Assembly (NCBI GenBank): GCA_023410535.1
Contig: JAEYPR010000023.1
Location: forward strand, 1-64,000
Reading direction: 5' to 3'
DNA length: 64,000 nt
From: Bacillota bacterium
GTDB taxonomy: Bacteria; Bacillota; UBA4882; UBA8346
Every line of letters starts with the position of its first letter. The first letter of the stretch is position 1. Positions 17,605 to 25,872 of this stretch are shown piece after piece. The notes under the pieces are model-generated. The model was given only the letters and a program-made list of their open reading frames with translations. It did no database searches and was not told where the DNA came from. Position numbers and translations under genes: made by a program.

Positions 17605-17657
17605 GTGTTCATTTGCAGGGGATTATTGTTAAAAAGAAAATTGAGGAGGTTTTTCAA

Positions 17658-18137
17658 ATGAAAAAGGGAATTCTATTAGTAGGTTTACTCGGTTTAATGG
17701 TTTCAGGCAGTTTGTCTCTGGCAGCAACCACGGCTTCGCATACGATTTCCGTTAAAGTCCCGGCGTATATCCGGATCAGCATTACCAAAGTTGTCGATGC
17801 CACCAACAATACCGTCAATGATCAAAAACTCGTGTACAATGTACAAGACAGCGACATTTCCGATACGGGCTTGATCAACAAACAAATCGGCGCCGCAACA
17901 GTAGCCGTGATCACCAATAGCACCGGTGGCGCCCGCGTAACCACCGCCTTAAACGATGCGGTAGAATTAAAACCGCTGTTGTATACAGGAGCAACGGGTC
18001 TTGACGGTTATAACTTTACGACCTCAAAGGGAAGCCAATCTGTCGTCGTTCCGTATACCCTGAAGGGCGATCTCTCGAGCTTAGTACCTAACCAAACCTA
18101 TCAGACAACCGTTACATATACCGCCGCAGCTCAATAA
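17658..18137 (+). CDS. Secreted fibre-subunit-like protein 1
   Basis: A 159-residue protein with a signal peptide (cleavage after SLSLAA, near residue 22). The mature N-terminus is an alternating polar/hydrophobic strand (SHTISVKVPAYIRISI) and the C-terminus is TYQTTVTYTAAAQ. The same start and end frame the next protein, and the shape recalls the donor strand and last strand of spore-coat-U/Csu-type pilins. It is not a recognised named family. GAGGAGG at 17643-17649 sets the ATG. It is the first gene after the c-di-GMP-II riboswitch, 6 bases before a paralogue and close to a PapD-like chaperone, so it is probably the major subunit exported across the outer membrane. Confidence 0.72.
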   Translation: MKKGILLVGLLGLMVSGSLSLAATTASHTISVKVPAYIRISITKVVDATNNTVNDQKLVYNVQDSDISDTGLINKQIGAATVAVITNSTGGARVTTALNDAVELKPLLYTGATGLDGYNFTTSKGSQSVVVPYTLKGDLSSLVPNQTYQTTVTYTAAAQ

Positions 18138-18143
18138 GTTCTG

Positions 18144-18692
18144 ATGCGGTTCGGTATGGTACGAAACGAGGTTACTAAGTTTCGGCGCAGTTTGGTTCGT
18201 AGGTTGTTTGCTTCACTGATTGGGCTGCTTTTGGTAAGCGGTTTAAGTCGTGCCGTTAATGATCATACCGTTGCGATTACTGTTCCGAAATATGTCCGGC
18301 TCAGTCTGTCGCATACGGATTTACCGGTGACGTTGCCCGATAGCGCGGTTTCCGGTTCAAGTACCGTCGAGGTCCCGACCGCTTTGAATGTGACGGTAAA
18401 ATCCAACTGTGGCCTTAGCGCTACGGTTAAGGCAACCAACTTCCTACCGGACACGCCAGGCAATACCGACGATATTCCCGGTAGTTACTTGCAAGCTTTA
18501 ATCAGTCGCACCGCCAGCGGCAGCACTTTTCCGAAAGGTTGGTTTCAGATAACCTCAAGTAGCGGGGTTTACCGGGTTGAAGGTCCAATGAATGAAACGT
18601 TTGTGGTGAAATACCGCTTGACGGGTAATTATTCAGGACTATTGCCCGATACCTATCGGTCGACTGTTACCTATACACTGGCTCCAATCTAG
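18144..18692 (+). CDS. Secreted fibre-subunit-like protein 2
   Basis: A 182-residue paralogue of the preceding protein. After an unusually long basic leader (about 20 residues before the hydrophobic core) and a signal peptide come HTVAITVPKYVRLSL at the mature N-terminus and a C-terminus YRLTGNYSGLLPDTYRSTVTY that mirrors VPYTLKGDLSSLVP ... TYQTTVTY of subunit 1. It starts 6 bases after the previous stop with no clear ribosome binding site, so translation is probably coupled. A single Cys is present in the mature part. A minor or adaptor subunit is plausible. Confidence 0.68.
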   Translation: MRFGMVRNEVTKFRRSLVRRLFASLIGLLLVSGLSRAVNDHTVAITVPKYVRLSLSHTDLPVTLPDSAVSGSSTVEVPTALNVTVKSNCGLSATVKATNFLPDTPGNTDDIPGSYLQALISRTASGSTFPKGWFQITSSSGVYRVEGPMNETFVVKYRLTGNYSGLLPDTYRSTVTYTLAPI

Positions 18693-18765
18693 AACGCAGT
18701 TTTTAGTTGCATAACGATTCTTCAAAATATTACGCCAATTATGCAATTTGCTAAGGGTGGTAACA

Positions 18766-19569
18766 GTGGATAAGAAAAAAAGATATTTACTGCTTTCACT
18801 GGTATTATTAATGATGATATTGACTGTGCCTTGTCTCGCGTTGGAGATGGGAATCAGTCCGCCGGATATCACCTTACAAATTGCCCCCGGTCAGACCTAT
18901 ACCGGCGAAATCTTGGTATACGGTTCGGAAAATGAAACAACCGAGATCAGCGTCGTCAAACATGATTGGTCATTAACGACCGCTGGAGAATATCAATTTT
19001 TACCCATGGGGACCGTGAAACGTTCAGCGTCTCCATGGGTTTCCCTTGCTGTAAACCGTTTAACCCTTCCCCCCAAACGCGGGCAACGCATCCAATATAC
19101 GGTGAAAGTGCCTGCCGGGGCTTCCGGGAGTTACTGGGGAGCGATCATGTTCACTTCCGTGCCCGCCAACTCCGGAGAAAAACCGATGGTCCAATTGACC
19201 ACAGCCGGCCGGATCGCTTATATTTTGAAAATTGACGTCAACGGCTCTCCGCCCGCAGTGGGTAATATTGACCGTTTCAAATTGAACTGGCTCAATGAAA
19301 CGAAAAAGGTTGCGGCGGTATTTCGTATCAAAAATAGCGGCACTTCGTTTCTGCGTTTTAAGGGCCGGTTGGAGATCCGGGACCGCCAGGGAGTTATCGT
19401 TTATGTGATTCCTTTTAACGAAGGCCTGATTTTGCCCGACTCCGTTCATGAGTTTAGTCTGCGGGATTACAGCTTTAATTTCAAACCCGGTTATTATGTG
19501 GCGTTGGCCATCGCCGACCTGGGTGACAAGAGTATGAAAGCGATGCAATCCACGTTTGAAGTAAAATGA
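18766..19569 (+). CDS. PapD-like periplasmic chaperone
   Basis: A 267-residue protein with a signal peptide (to CLALE, near residue 25). The N-terminal domain ISPPDITLQIAPGQTYTGEILVYG is followed by the pattern SASPWVSLAVNRLTLPPKRGQRIQYTV and PAGASGSYWGAIMFTSVP, the F-G strand region that defines PapD-like fimbrial chaperones. A second Ig-like domain (VAAVFRIKNSGTSFLRFKG ...) ends with FKPGYYVALAIADLG. It probably caps subunits in the periplasm. The GTG at 18766 lies 5 bases after AAGGGTGG. DUF916-type WxL-binding proteins of monoderm Firmicutes are the alternative, but the beta-barrel gene nearby favours a chaperone-usher role. Confidence 0.72.
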   Translation: MDKKKRYLLLSLVLLMMILTVPCLALEMGISPPDITLQIAPGQTYTGEILVYGSENETTEISVVKHDWSLTTAGEYQFLPMGTVKRSASPWVSLAVNRLTLPPKRGQRIQYTVKVPAGASGSYWGAIMFTSVPANSGEKPMVQLTTAGRIAYILKIDVNGSPPAVGNIDRFKLNWLNETKKVAAVFRIKNSGTSFLRFKGRLEIRDRQGVIVYVIPFNEGLILPDSVHEFSLRDYSFNFKPGYYVALAIADLGDKSMKAMQSTFEVK

Positions 19570-19692
19570 TATAGAGTCACACTAAATATCCGGACGAATC
19601 TTGCTTGCGACATATTTTCCATGATTTACTTTTTATTGGCATGATTTACGGAATGAGAAATACATTTCGAAAATTTATTTCAACTTAGGTAG

Positions 19693-19721
19693 TTGTCAAA
19701 GATTTCCCTGAATGTTATAAT
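19693..19721 (+). promoter_or_regulatory. Promoter for the class I riboswitch transcript
   Basis: TTGTCA at 19693-19698 and a perfect TATAAT at 19716-19721 are 17 bp apart. The gene at 19917 therefore has its own promoter as well as any read-through. Confidence 0.87.
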
Positions 19722-19756
19722 AAACGTGTAAAAGTTTTTGAAAATATGAAACAACT

Positions 19757-19856
19757 AAATCCGACAATGGCAAACTCAGCGAAAGCTGGGGACGCAAAGT
19801 CACGGATCTAAGGCATGTTTTGATTGAATGCTAAGATGGCCGGGCCGCCGAAAAAT
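19757..19856 (+). ncRNA. c-di-GMP-I (GEMM-I) riboswitch
   Basis: The sequence shows the GEMM-I signature in order: GGCAAACT at 19769, a P2 stem CAGC-GAAA-GCTG with a GNRA loop, GGGACGCAAAGTC at 19788-19801, and a P3 arm with CTAAGG...GCTAAG ending in GGCCGGGCC. It follows a strong promoter by about 35 bases. Downstream, CGAAAAATTGGGT can pair with ACCCTTTTTCG, and CCCCCGCAC with GTGGGGG next to the start codon of the gene at 19917, so control may act on translation. Binding of cyclic di-GMP follows from the class, not from a test here. Confidence 0.93.
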
Positions 19857-19916
19857 TGGGTTGTTTTTTTGTTACCCTTTTTCGACTGCCCCCGCACAGG
19901 AAGTGGGGGGTTTATA

Positions 19917-20372
19917 ATGTTCGTACGTATTCCTCGACGATATTTTCAATTCATATTGATACTGATACTGGCATTGGCAACCATTCCGGTGTTGGCTGCG
20001 ACCGCTTCGCACACGATTGCGGTGACTGTCCCGGAGATTGGCCGGTACCGCGTGAATAGTATTTCGTTAGTTCAGTCATCCGCTGCTGAAAAAATTTATC
20101 AAGTCGATCTGTCGGTCTTCAGCAACTCACAACGGCACTGGAAGATGGTTGCCAACGCCGACAATAATATCGAAACCCTGGAATGGTCCATTGACGGTCA
20201 AAACTGGAGTGGTGTCGCGGCGGGAATGACGACTTTGGCCACGGGCGCCAAAGCCGACTGGGTGAATTTCCGGGTCTATTATCGCTATCACCAGGAGCAA
20301 GAACAAGATCAAGCTGCTTCCAAGATTGAAAGCCCACTCAATTTACAATACCAACTTTGTTTCAACAATTAG
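19917..20372 (+). CDS. Secreted fibre-subunit-like protein 3, under c-di-GMP-I control
   Basis: A 151-residue protein with a signal peptide (to VLAAT). The mature protein opens with TASHTIAVTVPEIGRYRV, almost the same as subunit 1, and later has ETLEWSIDGQNWSGVAAGMTTL, a segment shared with subunit 4 (LQWSLDGIRFTTMTNQW). It ends LNLQYQLCFNN. The ATG at 19917 follows a G-run that is paired in a hairpin, so its ribosome binding site may be masked. The gene is alone between its riboswitch and a terminator. Confidence 0.7.
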   Translation: MFVRIPRRYFQFILILILALATIPVLAATASHTIAVTVPEIGRYRVNSISLVQSSAAEKIYQVDLSVFSNSQRHWKMVANADNNIETLEWSIDGQNWSGVAAGMTTLATGAKADWVNFRVYYRYHQEQEQDQAASKIESPLNLQYQLCFNN

Positions 20373-20394
20373 TTTACCCACATCCCCCCCGATG

Positions 20395-20422
20395 AACCTC
20401 TGGATCAACCAGAGGTTTTTTT
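20395..20422 (+). terminator. Terminator after subunit 3
   Basis: AACCTCTGG and CCAGAGGTT form a 9-bp stem with a T-run. Confidence 0.85.
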
Positions 20423-20473
20423 TATGTGCTGTGTGTGATGAAAACCGCGCTCCGTAGGCGCCACGACGGCAAA

Positions 20474-20508
20474 AACCAAACCCTCCAATTGTTTTGGAGG
20501 GTTTGGTT
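20474..20508 (-). terminator. Terminator of the usher-like gene
   Basis: AACCAAACCCTCCA and TGGAGGGTTTGGTT pair just beyond the stop codon at 20524. Confidence 0.8.
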
Positions 20509-20523
20509 GAGAAGATTAAATTT

Positions 20524-23427
20524 TTACCGTTGCAAGATAACGATGTTGATATCCTCTTGAACGATGGTTCCGCTGGCGGTCTCCCCGACGCAACGGATCT
20601 TCCCTTCGCCAACGGGTGTTGTCGGCGCTACCTTCCAGGAATAGGACCAGCTCGTCTTTTTGGGGTCCAGTTGGACGACTGAATTGTCAGGCAGCTTTAA
20701 AGTGAGACGTTTGAGCGGATCGCTGGTTTCAACGGTAATTTTCACGATATCGCCGAAATAGGCCAGTTCGCGATTAAGATCTACCGTGATTGAGGCGGTC
20801 GGCAAGGCGATGATCTCCACTGGCTTTTCGTACGGAATTAACCCAATTTGAATGGGCGCCTGGTCCTCCAGTTGCTTGGCGTTGATCGGCAAGGGTTGAT
20901 AATCCTTGGCGGTTTGCCAGTCTTCCGGCAGCGCTTGCGAATCGACGGCCAACTGATAATTGGTGGGTGTTAACTGGGTAAACGTAAAGGTCCCTTCCAG
21001 ATCGGTAAAGGTTTGTGAAACTTCCCCGGTATCCAAATTTTTCAGGATGAGCGGTACTCCCGGGATTCCTTTTTCCGTAGGATCAAGTCGTTGATTTTGA
21101 TTCCGGTCTTGATAAATCCGGCCAATAATGTTTTGGGTCCGGATTAATGGTAAATTTAAGGAAACGGTCTGATACGGCTTCAAGTTGACTTTAAGATCGG
21201 GGTTTTCAAGGTAGTAAATGACGTTATAACGCGGATCGATGGTCACTTGATGTTCGCCGGGGTTCAGTCCGCCAAAACTGTAATTTCCCTGGGAATCGGT
21301 TTGGGCCGTTCCTTGATTGTCGGCCAAGAGGCTCAAATTGTCGACGGCCGGTTCGTCGTCATCTCGAACACCGTTGCGATTCTTGTCAATAAAAGCGACG
21401 CCAACGACGGTTCCCAAGGGTTTCTTCACCGGATAGGAGAACTTCTTGTTTACGGTCAGGCTGCAATAATCGGTTGTATAGCCGTCATCATCCCAGATGC
21501 CCGAATATTTAAAGAGCAGTTGATATTGGTAAATTGGCCAATCAAGATTGACCGTCCAGTTGAATTTGGGCGAAGGATCGACATAAGGATAAAACATGGT
21601 TAACAATTCAGGACCGAATGCCCAGCGTTGTTTCAATCCCAAACCGATCTTTGACTCATCGGAGTTTAGTTGAGGATTGAGGATCAACTGTTGGCTTGGG
21701 TTGAGTTGATAACGCGTATACCAGTCAAAACTCGCATAATTGGTTGTTTTGTGTTCGGTTTGATCCGAGTCGACCGAATGGCTGACCACCCATTCGTGAG
21801 TAAAAAGCCCTTTTTCCCATTGGGAGCTGAGGCTCCAGGAGCCGTTGTCCGTATTTAGATCGTCATTGCGATAATAGAAACTCCGGGTCGCATAAAATTG
21901 GTATTTGGAAAGCAAGGTTAAATAGGCGTTGAACTGATAATTGTCATAATGATTAACACCTTCATCTTCCCGAATTTGCTTCGCTTCATAAATTCCCTGA
22001 AAGTAACCGGTCAAATAATCTTTAAGTGGAGGTAAGGCGAGCGTACTGGCAAAACTCCGCTTATAACGGGTATCGTAAAATTGCTGGAGATATTGGAAGT
22101 AGGAATTCCATTGCCAATTGTCAAATTTCGTCGCCACATGGATCGAGCCGGCATAATGACCTTGATGGCCGGGGTCGACGGCCAGGGTATTTGACCAGAA
22201 CGAATCATTTTTGCTGGTTTGGTAGTTCCACTCGACAATGTTTTGATCCTGGTTCGGAGTCGGGTCGTATAGATAACGTAAACTGGAGCGGGAGTTCAAA
22301 AAAGCTTCGGTGCCCCAGATATAGTCACCGGGGTGATCGGCGGAGACCCAACGCGATACCGTAACGGTTTGGGTGCCAAGCTTGGTGGTAGCAAAAAGGC
22401 TGGCGTGACCGAGGTTGGGACTGGCCAACCCTTGCCAGGAGAGGGGGAATTTACCGATCTTGATGTCGTTGATATTCTGATTGATCTCGGCGAACCAAGC
22501 TTGGTTTGAACTATAGAAACTGGCGGTACTTTCGGGTCCTAGTTGTCCGCTGAGCGAAAGTTCCCCGTTAAGACTATCGGAGGCCGCTGAACTGGAAAAG
22601 GGCTGATTTAAATGGAGATTTCCTTTCCAAATATAATACTGGGAGCTTAAGGAGTCCAGTTTGTCAACGATAAAAGTGGTTAAATTAATGACTTTTTGTT
22701 CGTGTCCCCAGGCGAAGGTCAGCTCAAGCTGATCGGATGCGGCAGTGGTATAGACTGGGATTTTCAGCCTAACCTTGACGGTTTGGGCCGCTCCCGGAGC
22801 TAATTCGAAACTCTCCGGCTGGAGTTTGACGTAGAACAAATTGAAAGATCGCGACTTGACGGCAAATTGTTCGGTGGTGTTGCCGGTGTTGGTAACGACG
22901 ATGTCGTAATTAACGGTGGAACCGTATACGCCCTTGGCGGCCTGCGGCGTATTGAACTGAATGGCGGAAACCGAGTTGACATGGACCGGTAGCGTCACAT
23001 CGGGCAGCGGGAACGTAGCGTCGTTTAATTTGAATCGCACCCGGACCAGCTCTTCCAGGCCGGCGGGCGCGTTTTGGGGAATGAAAATCGTAACCGGAAA
23101 GTATTGCTTATTGGCATGGGCCGGGACAGTAACATTGACGTCGCCGATGATATTCCAATTGTGAACGCTGTTATATTCCACTTGTAGATTGATCTCTTTG
23201 GAACTCCGGTTATTCAGTTCTAAAACATAGGTTATAAATTCACCGGGATTGGCGGAGCTTTTCTCGGGAAGATTGACGGAAAAGGCTGAGTTTAAAACAA
23301 CCTCTGCGCCCAAAACTTGATTATTGATGGAGCAGAGCAGGAAAATGGCGATGATTAACGAAATATATATTTGAAAACATACAACTTTTTTGTTAGTGTA
23401 TTCCATAATCGGTATAATTCGTTTCAA
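20524..23427 (-). CDS. Usher-like outer-membrane beta-barrel protein with SdrD-B domains
   Basis: A 967-residue secreted protein. After a signal peptide (residues about 15-40) come two Ig-like NEW3/CARDB-type domains (to about 270), then about 400 residues of alternating aromatic/polar strands with many Tyr, Trp and Asn (SLNGELSLSGQL, WSLSSQWEKGLFTHEW, KFNWTVNLDWPIYQYQLLFKYSG), the appearance of an outer-membrane barrel. Two SdrD-B-like modules follow (VVGVAFIDKNRNGVRDDDEP, IIGRIYQDRNQNQRLDPTEKG) and a terminal Ig-like domain. No classic FimD signature is recognised. It lies among subunit and chaperone genes, so an usher-like secretion role is inferred. The in-frame TTG at 23427 is poorly placed: the AAGGAGG nearby best serves an out-of-frame ATG at 23434. 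ATG 23406 is another start. Confidence 0.7.
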   Translation of the reverse strand: MKRIIPIMEYTNKKVVCFQIYISLIIAIFLLCSINNQVLGAEVVLNSAFSVNLPEKSSANPGEFITYVLELNNRSSKEINLQVEYNSVHNWNIIGDVNVTVPAHANKQYFPVTIFIPQNAPAGLEELVRVRFKLNDATFPLPDVTLPVHVNSVSAIQFNTPQAAKGVYGSTVNYDIVVTNTGNTTEQFAVKSRSFNLFYVKLQPESFELAPGAAQTVKVRLKIPVYTTAASDQLELTFAWGHEQKVINLTTFIVDKLDSLSSQYYIWKGNLHLNQPFSSSAASDSLNGELSLSGQLGPESTASFYSSNQAWFAEINQNINDIKIGKFPLSWQGLASPNLGHASLFATTKLGTQTVTVSRWVSADHPGDYIWGTEAFLNSRSSLRYLYDPTPNQDQNIVEWNYQTSKNDSFWSNTLAVDPGHQGHYAGSIHVATKFDNWQWNSYFQYLQQFYDTRYKRSFASTLALPPLKDYLTGYFQGIYEAKQIREDEGVNHYDNYQFNAYLTLLSKYQFYATRSFYYRNDDLNTDNGSWSLSSQWEKGLFTHEWVVSHSVDSDQTEHKTTNYASFDWYTRYQLNPSQQLILNPQLNSDESKIGLGLKQRWAFGPELLTMFYPYVDPSPKFNWTVNLDWPIYQYQLLFKYSGIWDDDGYTTDYCSLTVNKKFSYPVKKPLGTVVGVAFIDKNRNGVRDDDEPAVDNLSLLADNQGTAQTDSQGNYSFGGLNPGEHQVTIDPRYNVIYYLENPDLKVNLKPYQTVSLNLPLIRTQNIIGRIYQDRNQNQRLDPTEKGIPGVPLILKNLDTGEVSQTFTDLEGTFTFTQLTPTNYQLAVDSQALPEDWQTAKDYQPLPINAKQLEDQAPIQIGLIPYEKPVEIIALPTASITVDLNRELAYFGDIVKITVETSDPLKRLTLKLPDNSVVQLDPKKTSWSYSWKVAPTTPVGEGKIRCVGETASGTIVQEDINIVILQR
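23390..23418 (+). promoter_or_regulatory. Promoter of subunit 4, inside the divergent usher-like gene
   Basis: TTGTTA at 23390-23395 and a perfect TATAAT at 23413-23418 are 17 bp apart on the plus strand, overlapping the first codons of the gene on the other strand. Confidence 0.7.
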
Positions 23428-23464
23428 AATTCATAAAATCCTCCTTATTTCGGGAGTCGAGCGC

Positions 23465-24031
23465 ATGAAACCATTATTTTACAGAGCTTCGCTGAGAATA
23501 GGATATTATTCGCTGAGAATAGGATATTATCTGTTGCTGCTTTTATTGATCATTAGCAGCGCTGTTTCGGTTTGGGCTGATTCGCCCGGTGAATACACCG
23601 AGGTGAAAGTATCGCCCAACAACATCAATTTTCAGGTCAAGGATCCAAGTCAAAGTCCGTATATTGAAACCACGGAGAATGTTAAGGTAACCTCGGAGCA
23701 ACAGGTTCCCTTTCCGTTATCGGTATTGCCGTGGCAGTGGAGTCTCGCGATCAGAGCCAAAGACGCTTATATTGTCGATAACACCAATCCCGCCAATCGG
23801 ATTCCCATTAATCAGTTGCAGTGGTCGCTGGACGGGATTCGTTTTACAACCATGACCAATCAATGGGCTACCGTCATTAGTTATTGGGATTGGGCCGGAC
23901 ATCCCCATGAGGAAAGGGTCATCTACCGGCTTACCAATACCGCCGGGAATACGTTGCCTGACGGAAACTTCTCAGTTCAAATCGAGTTTAAGACGTCATT
24001 AACCACCGGATGGGATGACAAAAAATTGTGA
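23465..24031 (+). CDS. Secreted fibre-subunit-like protein 4
   Basis: A 188-residue protein with a signal peptide whose basic region contains an exact duplication, SLRIGYY twice (21-bp tandem repeat at 23489-23530). The mature part has YTEVKVSPNNINFQV at its start and LQWSLDGIRFTTM plus NTLPDGNFSVQIEFKTSL near its end, related to subunit 3. GGGAG lies 8 bases before the ATG. It is divergent from the usher-like gene by about 30 bp and runs 13 bases before the DUF1015 gene. A tip or adaptor subunit is possible. Confidence 0.65.
   Translation: MKPLFYRASLRIGYYSLRIGYYLLLLLLIISSAVSVWADSPGEYTEVKVSPNNINFQVKDPSQSPYIETTENVKVTSEQQVPFPLSVLPWQWSLAIRAKDAYIVDNTNPANRIPINQLQWSLDGIRFTTMTNQWATVISYWDWAGHPHEERVIYRLTNTAGNTLPDGNFSVQIEFKTSLTTGWDDKKL
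23489..23530 (+). repeat. Exact 21-bp tandem duplication in a signal peptide
   Basis: Two identical in-frame copies of a 21-base unit starting TCGCTGAGAATAGG, encoding SLRIGYY twice. Such a perfect duplication is recent. Confidence 0.92.
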
Positions 24032-24044
24032 GGGATCAACATTG

Positions 24045-25394
24045 ATGAACCGTGCGGAACTGGGGATTCGTATCCCGGAATTTCTTTTACCCAATTCCCG
24101 AATCGACCTGGCCAAATGGCCGGTGGTCGCCTGCGACCAATATACGTCGGAACCGGAATATTGGCGGCGTGTAGCGGAGTTAGTGGGGGATAATCCGTCC
24201 ACCTTCCATATCATCTTCCCTGAAGTATACTTGGGGAAAAACGACGAACCGGAGCGGATCTACCAGATTCAACAAACCATGTTGGCTTATTTGGAGCAAG
24301 CGGTTTTGCAGCCGGTGGAACCGGGACTCATCTGGGTTGAACGGACCTCCAGTCACGGCAAAACCCGGCGGGGTTTGATGGTTGCCGTTGATCTTGAGTA
24401 TTATGATTTCCATCAAGGCGCTCAAAGTCTAATACGGGCCACCGAAGGCACCGTGTTAGAGCGGATTCCGCCCCGGGTGCGGATCCGGGAAGGCGCGGCC
24501 GTTGAGAGTCCGCATATTATGGTACTGATTGACGATCCGGAGCGGCAAGTTATCGAGAGTTTGGCAGAAACCGCCAAAGCCAAGGCTCCGCTGTATGATA
24601 TCGACTTAATGATGAACGGCGGTCATCTAACGGGATGCCAGATCACCGATCCCGCAGCCATTGATCGGGTCTTGGCGGGATTGGCGAAATTGGCGGACCC
24701 GGAATTATTTGCCGCCAAATACGGAGTGGAATCCGCCAGGGTGCTGCTGATGGCGGTCGGAGACGGAAACCATTCATTGGCGACTGCCAAAACGGTCTGG
24801 GAAAAGATCAAAACAACGCTCCGCGATACCGAAACGCTTGCCAATCATCCCGCCCGCTTTGCAATGGTCGAGCTGGTGAATGTCCACGATGTCGGTTTGG
24901 AGTTCGAACCGATTCACCGGGTGCTCTTCAACTTAGATCCTGAGCAATTCCTGGGCGAAATGCAACAACATTTCAATGCGTTCGGTTCGGAAACGTTTTT
25001 GACGCCGCTGCGGGATGAAACCGCGATGCTGGAACGGGTGAACGCGCAACCGGAATCTGAGGCACAACAGGTGATCGGTTACTGTCATCACGCCGGTTAT
25101 GGGATCATCACCGTGACCAACCCCCGGCTGACACTGGCGGTCGGGACGCTGCAAAGCTTCAGCGACGGTTGGTTAACGAACCACCCCGAAGCGCAAATTG
25201 ATTACATTCATGGCAACGAGGTTGTGACGTCGTTAGGGAGGAAAACGGGAAACCTGGGATTGTATCTGCCGCCCATGTCGAAACAAGCGTTGTTCCGGAC
25301 GGTGATCGTTGAGGGAGTTTTGCCGCGCAAGACATTTTCGATGGGGGAAGCGGAAGAGAAACGTTTTTATATGGAGTGTCGCAAGATCATATAA
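24045..25394 (+). CDS. DUF1015 family protein
   Basis: A 449-residue cytoplasmic protein of the DUF1015 family, sometimes annotated as HTH- or SerC-related without proof. Visible conserved segments are WPVVACDQYTSEPEYW near the N-terminus, LLMAVGDGNHSLATAK in the middle, FAMVELVNVHD and IDYIHGNEVV. The function is unknown. The ATG at 24045 or TTG at 24042 could serve with GAGGGA upstream. It may be cotranscribed with subunit 4, 13 bases upstream, but a link with fibre assembly is doubtful because the family is widespread. A terminator follows. Confidence 0.85.
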   Translation: MNRAELGIRIPEFLLPNSRIDLAKWPVVACDQYTSEPEYWRRVAELVGDNPSTFHIIFPEVYLGKNDEPERIYQIQQTMLAYLEQAVLQPVEPGLIWVERTSSHGKTRRGLMVAVDLEYYDFHQGAQSLIRATEGTVLERIPPRVRIREGAAVESPHIMVLIDDPERQVIESLAETAKAKAPLYDIDLMMNGGHLTGCQITDPAAIDRVLAGLAKLADPELFAAKYGVESARVLLMAVGDGNHSLATAKTVWEKIKTTLRDTETLANHPARFAMVELVNVHDVGLEFEPIHRVLFNLDPEQFLGEMQQHFNAFGSETFLTPLRDETAMLERVNAQPESEAQQVIGYCHHAGYGIITVTNPRLTLAVGTLQSFSDGWLTNHPEAQIDYIHGNEVVTSLGRKTGNLGLYLPPMSKQALFRTVIVEGVLPRKTFSMGEAEEKRFYMECRKII

Positions 25395-25430
25395 TGTTGT
25401 CGCGGAACCGTTCTTTAAAAATGCCGACCG

Positions 25431-25473
25431 AAACTGTTTGCGAAACCCGAAAAGGACTCCAAACAGTTTTTTT
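25431..25473 (+). terminator. Terminator after the DUF1015 gene
   Basis: AAACTGTTTG and CAAACAGTTT pair around a 19-base loop, followed by a T-run. Confidence 0.7.
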
Positions 25474-25629
25474 GATCCCAAAATAAAAACCACCGCTCAG
25501 TGGTGAACGGTGATTCAGAAACCAAATAACCAACCTAAAAGTCGAAACCAACAACGGCGGAGTCGTACTCAAGTCGTCCTTATCTCAGTTAAGTAACAAA
25601 ATTAAACGGAATAAGTAATGGTACTGAAA

Positions 25630-25872
25630 TTACGAACGGCAGTCGATGATTTGGTGTTCGAAGTCGTAGCCATTGGCCAAACATTCTTCTTTGGAAAGAA
25701 TTTTCGGTTCGCAGGATCCGGTGGTTTCGGTGAAATGAACGACATAGCCTTTTTGTTTAAGCACATCCAACAACTTTTGGACACCAAGCGAGATTTCGCC
25801 GAAATGGAAAGAGTTCTTTTTGGATTGCATTAAATGAAATACTAATTCTTCGGTTGGGTTCTTCTGAATCAT
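25630..25872 (-). CDS. Small hypothetical protein (80 aa)
   Basis: The family is not recognised. AAGGAG lies 8 bases before the ATG at 25872, supporting translation. The protein is soluble with no signal peptide; it has three Cys residues in its C-terminal half (SCEPK, ECLANG, DCRS) and a helical region FGEISLGVQKLLDVLKQKG. It is alone on the minus strand. Confidence 0.65.
   Translation of the reverse strand: MIQKNPTEELVFHLMQSKKNSFHFGEISLGVQKLLDVLKQKGYVVHFTETTGSCEPKILSKEECLANGYDFEHQIIDCRS

Noticed and set aside
17538..17657. N-terminal extension of subunit 1
   Set aside because: The extension would lie over the c-di-GMP-II riboswitch and its terminator. The ATG at 17658 has a strong ribosome binding site and begins a signal peptide.
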